This document shows positions 5,796-7,798 of a stretch of 7,798 nucleotides of DNA, in pieces; positions within the stretch are counted from its first letter, which is position 1; every line of letters begins with the position of its first letter. This DNA comes from Desulfobacterales bacterium (GTDB lineage: Bacteria; Desulfobacterota; Desulfobacteria; Desulfobacterales; JAUCGF01), in NCBI GenBank assembly GCA_029940345.1, contig JAOZRC010000230.1, forward strand, positions 1 through 7,798, given 5' to 3'. Under the pieces are notes generated by a model. It made no database searches. It saw nothing but the letters and a program-made list of their open reading frames with translations, and was not told the origin of the DNA. The position numbers and the translations under genes are program-made.

Positions 5796-5933
5796 GGCAT
5801 CCTTCATTTGCCAGTTTACACTTTGTCCCGTTAGGGACATAATATCTATAGAAAAGTTCCTGTCTATATAACAAGTCCCGTAGGGACGATATATAAAAGT
5901 GTAAACTACTTTGACGCTATTTTGAAGGATGCC
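5796..5933. mobile_element. REP-carrying MITE, copy A
   Basis: This 138-bp element has perfect 11-bp ends, GGCATCCTTCA and TGAAGGATGCC. An inner inverted repeat, AGTTTACACTTT and AAAGTGTAAACT, lies inside them. The centre carries two directly repeated REP-like units, GTCCCGTTAGGGAC and GTCCCGTAGGGAC, each a small hairpin followed by an ATAATAT or GATATAT tail. It is roughly 84% identical to copy B (hand count), with changes concentrated in the centre and just inside the right end. Flanking bases CCATTTTC and TAATTTTC agree at six of eight positions, a possible decayed 8-bp target duplication. Confidence 0.8.
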
Positions 5934-5960
5934 TAATTTTCCTTTTTTTGCATCCGATAA

Positions 5961-6019
5961 GGGCAGGTTTAGAACCTGCCCCTACAATTTATTGCAAAAT
6001 CAATCATGGTAGGGGCGGG
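5961..6019. repeat. GGGCAGGTT palindrome with flanking GTAGGGGC copies
   Basis: GGGCAGGTT (5961-5969) and AACCTGCCC (5973-5981) form a perfect 9-bp stem with a 3-base loop, followed by CTAC. A nearby inverted partner, GTAGGGGCGGG (6009-6019), matches the end of the palindrome. It resembles common intergenic palindromic repeats. It could act as a terminator or attenuator ahead of the STAS gene, but no T run follows it. Confidence 0.5.
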
Positions 6020-6073
6020 AGAAGTAAAAGAGCTACACCCACTTAAATCATCATCAACAAGGAGGTGTCCGGA

Positions 6074-6439
6074 ATGTTAGAAATGATTGATATAGGGATT
6101 GAAAAAGCCGTTGCCTATCGTTTGGAAGGCAAAATCACAGAAGAGGAGATGGCATCCGTGCTTTCCATATTTAAGGAAAAAATTCAAAGAGATGAAAAAC
6201 TGATCGTATATCAAGAAGTTGTAAGCCTTGGCGGCGTTGAGTTTGATGCAATGATAGAGAAACTGAAGTTCTTTGTTGATGTTGGTTTGTCGCATTTTAG
6301 CAAAATAGCGGTTGTAACACATAAGAAATGGATCCATAAGCTTGTGGATCTTGAAGGAAAAATATTTAAAAATATAGGCATGAAGGGATTTTCAATTGAG
6401 GAAAAAGATAAAGCCATTGAATTTTTGAAAGGCGCCTAA
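6074..6439 (+). CDS. SpoIIAA/STAS-like protein
   Basis: The 121-residue protein resembles the SpoIIAA-like family (PF11964 type), small single-domain STAS-fold proteins of mostly unknown function. It has the family pattern: an early strand with a Gly (AYRLEGKITEEEMASVL at about 14-30), a middle strand (KLIVYQEV), a helix-rich stretch (FDAMIEKLKFFVDVGLSHF), the strand KIAVVTHKKWIHKLV at about 77-91, and a C-terminal strand-helix (KGFSIEEKDKAIEFL). The ATG at 6074 is preferred because AAGGAGG lies 8 bases upstream. A GTG at 6065 overlaps the ribosome site and is unlikely. The upstream gap (5934-6060) holds only repeats. The stop codon TAA is also the target duplication of the MITE that follows. 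Confidence 0.8.
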   Translation: MLEMIDIGIEKAVAYRLEGKITEEEMASVLSIFKEKIQRDEKLIVYQEVVSLGGVEFDAMIEKLKFFVDVGLSHFSKIAVVTHKKWIHKLVDLEGKIFKNIGMKGFSIEEKDKAIEFLKGA

Positions 6440-6599
6440 GAGCCTGTTTGAAAAGTCGTAATCGAAGCGATAAAGTGTGAGAGCGAGGACAAATTTTTGC
6501 AAATTTTATGGGAATAGCCTGCCTATTGCCATCAAATTTGCGGAAATCAGAACCGTTCTCACGCTTTTGCAGCCGATTCAAGACTTTTCAAACAGGCTC
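6440..6599. mobile_element. 160-bp MITE with IS5-type ends
   Basis: The ends GAGCCTGTTTGAAAAGTC (6440-6457) and its exact inverse (6582-6599) are a perfect 18-bp inverted repeat. TAA flanks both sides (6437-6439 and 6600-6602) as a 3-bp target duplication. GAG-starting ends and a TNA duplication are typical of the IS1031/ISL2 branch of the IS5 family, so this is probably a non-autonomous derivative. The interior is itself an imperfect palindrome (GTGTGAGAGCG against CGTTCTCACGC) and has no coding frame. Confidence 0.85.
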
Positions 6600-6643
6600 T
6601 AAGGGATTTATAAAAAAACAATACCCAAAAAGAGAGCTTAAAA

Positions 6644-6916
6644 TTGGAATACAAAGTATTTTTCACAGTCTTTACCGCAGTTTTTGTTGCTGAACTGGGG
6701 GATAAGACGCAATTAGCGACAATGCTTTTTGCCGCCGACAACGAAGTCAGCAAACTCACCGTATTTTTAGGCGCGTCATTGGCATTAGTGTTATCATCCG
6801 GCATTGGCGTGGCTGTCGGTTCCCTTATTTGCCAATATGCAAGTGAAAGGCATTTAAATTATATGGCGGGTATCGGCTTTATCAGTATCGGAATATGGAC
6901 GCTGTTCAAAGCATGA
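6644..6916 (+). CDS. Half-size UPF0016/GDT1-family cation transporter
   Basis: The 90-residue membrane protein has the family signature E-x-G-D-(K/R)-T at residues 17-22 (ELGDKT) in the first helix. Helices lie at about 5-25, 38-59 and 70-88. The family (GDT1/TMEM165, bacterial Mn exporters such as MneA) moves Mn2+ or Ca2+ across membranes. Full-length members carry the motif twice, and half-size forms with one motif are known and are thought to pair. Only one half is seen here, with no partner gene in the window. The start is TTG: it is the only start that keeps the signature helix, and a weak AGAGAG lies about 7 bases upstream. The next ATG would remove helix 1. The MITE lies 44 bases upstream and may affect expression. 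Confidence 0.8.
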   Translation: MEYKVFFTVFTAVFVAELGDKTQLATMLFAADNEVSKLTVFLGASLALVLSSGIGVAVGSLICQYASERHLNYMAGIGFISIGIWTLFKA

Positions 6917-7045
6917 GGTCAAGCCCGGCAAGCCAAGTTAACTGGAATCGCAAATTTAGCTACGCTCCATTTGCATCATTAGCCGGCATATAGGCTTCCA
7001 TGTAATTACCCGATATACATCCGGGCGGTTGATTATCTGAATATC

Positions 7046-7198
7046 TATATCTGGGCATCCTTCATTTGTCGGTTTGCACTTTGTCCCGTTAGGGACATAA
7101 TATCTATAGAAAAAAGCCTGCTAAAGCGCCAAGTCCCGTAGGGACGATATATAAAGTGTAAACTACTTTTAGCACAATATGAAGGATGCCTATATCTG
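7046..7198. mobile_element. REP-carrying MITE, copy B, with 8-bp duplication
   Basis: The element proper is 7054-7190 (137 bp) with perfect 11-bp ends GGCATCCTTCA and TGAAGGATGCC. The flanking octamer TATATCTG is identical on both sides (7046-7053 and 7191-7198), showing that the unit moved as a discrete element. Inside are the same two direct GTCCCGT(T)AGGGAC units and the inner AAGTGTAAAC arm as in copy A. It accounts for most of the gap between the UPF0016 gene and the next gene. The rest of the gap (6917-7045) shows nothing I recognise. Confidence 0.88.
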
Positions 7199-7229
7199 TC
7201 TATGATTTGCAGTTTGAACACGGTATTGA

Positions 7230-7544
7230 TTAGTGTCGCCGTCCGGTCCTGTCGAAGCCGCGCCGCACCCAATAAAGACTCCACGCCGCTGCCACTGGTG
7301 CGATTCCCAGGTAGAGGAATTTGATCCACTGTCCTTCCCAGGGCTTTAAAAGGGTGAATGCCACAAGTGGCCAGGCGATTGTTATAACAATCGCCAGTCG
7401 CATTCGGCCTGAGAGAGGAAACGGTTGTTTTACAAATATCGGTCGGGTGGGTTTTATGTCTGAATTCCTGGCAGTGATTCTTGGAAGAAAGAAAATTACC
7501 AGTATAATGAATACAATAACCAAAATTTCCTGAAAGCCTGACAA
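7230..7544 (-). CDS. Small three-helix membrane protein, unknown function
   Basis: The protein is about 104 residues, with a hydrophobic helix right after the start (EILVIVFIILVIFFLP, about 6-21), a basic cytoplasmic-type linker (22-48), then two further helices at about 49-66 (LAIVITIAWPLVAFTLL) and 75-93 (FLYLGIAPVAAAWSLYWV), and a basic tail. It resembles uncharacterised deltaproteobacterial membrane proteins that open with GFQEI, recalled without a named function. A TTG start at 7544 is preferred because AGGAG lies 7 bases upstream and the product begins MSGFQEI. A GTG at 7577 would add 11 residues but has no properly spaced ribosome site. Confidence 0.65.
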   Translation of the reverse strand: MSGFQEILVIVFIILVIFFLPRITARNSDIKPTRPIFVKQPFPLSGRMRLAIVITIAWPLVAFTLLKPWEGQWIKFLYLGIAPVAAAWSLYWVRRGFDRTGRRH

Positions 7545-7620
7545 TGCCGATCTCCTTTTCTGATTATTGCCATGCACCTTTTAAAAGCTTCAACCTGTGC
7601 AATTGAAATAAAATATTCCT

Positions 7621-7651
7621 CTTTAGCTCCGTAGGAGAGGCATATTTGTAG
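7621..7651. repeat. Diverged REP-like unit
   Basis: GCTCCGTAGGAG followed by AGGCATATTTGTAG has the same plan as the GTCCCGTAGGGAC + GATATAT units inside the MITEs: a small hairpin (CTCC/GGAG) and an AT-rich tail. It is a likely relative of the same repeat class standing alone. The whole 7578-7798 stretch has no convincing gene. Confidence 0.4.
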
Positions 7652-7658
7652 TAAATCA

Positions 7659-7796
7659 TTTCAGAAACCTTTTCAGAGCCCCATCGGGCATGCGCGTCAA
7701 GCTAAGACTATAACAATCTGTTTTTATTGGGAACAGTCAGTGTCCTACTGTAACAGACGAAAGTTGAAAAACCTTGCCTGATAAGGGTTTCTGAAA
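7659..7796. repeat. Inverted repeat at the right edge
   Basis: TTTCAGAAACC (7659-7669) and GGTTTCTGAAA (7786-7796) are a perfect 11-bp inverted repeat enclosing about 116 bases with no coding frame. The arms may be the ends of another small element, but the right flank lies outside the window, so a target duplication cannot be tested. Confidence 0.4.
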
Positions 7797-7798
7797 AC

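Noticed and set aside
5824..5896. Direct GTCCCGT(T)AGGGAC units as a CRISPR fragment
   Set aside because: Only two short palindromic units occur per site, the unit lies inside a transposable element found twice, and there are no evenly spaced spacers or cas genes.
7045..7329. Minus-strand 94-residue frame
   Set aside because: Much of it runs through MITE copy B and its start lies inside the membrane protein gene in another frame.

Overview
The window looks like a chromosomal segment from an anaerobic deltaproteobacterium, probably Desulfobacterota near Desulfobacteraceae. That guess rests on the RadA, LysM/BON, SpoIIAA-like and small membrane proteins and on a widespread REP-type repeat (core GTCCCGTAGGGAC). 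It is an inference from remembered resemblance, not a database result.

Left part (1-3259) is mostly household genes on the minus strand: radA (DNA repair, 190-1566), a BON-LysM protein of the Kbp/YgaU type (1944-2375), and a DUF533/TerB-like gene split into two frames (2457-3259). Between radA and the LysM gene, on the plus strand, lies a decayed AbrB/MazE-type antitoxin gene (1644-1853) with no toxin beside it.

Middle part (3283-6060) is a gene graveyard. It holds a RiPP-maturation, B12-type radical SAM gene (3643-4952) broken by an indel near 3960, by an inserted palindrome near 4210-4290 and by loss of one cluster cysteine. The gene is then cut off by an AT-rich terminal-inverted-repeat element (4945-5250). 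A second, unrecognised frameshifted gene follows (5275-5741). The repeats then pile up: a GGTGGGT hairpin, a partial and a full copy of a REP-carrying MITE, and a GGGCAGGTT palindrome.

Right part (6061-7798) has three apparently intact small genes: a SpoIIAA/STAS-like protein (6074-6439), a half-size UPF0016/GDT1 cation transporter (6644-6916, TTG start) and a three-helix membrane protein (7230-7544, minus). A 160-bp MITE with IS5-like ends sits exactly at the STAS stop codon, and a second full REP-carrying MITE (7054-7190) has a perfect 8-bp target duplication.

The genes do not form one pathway. The main theme is a conserved chromosomal neighbourhood whose accessory insert (a RiPP maturase and a toxin-antitoxin remnant) has decayed while at least four families of short non-autonomous elements accumulated. 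No transposase gene, rRNA, tRNA or CRISPR array was seen. I did not find an intact new system. The most notable material is the MITE families and how they end or interrupt genes.
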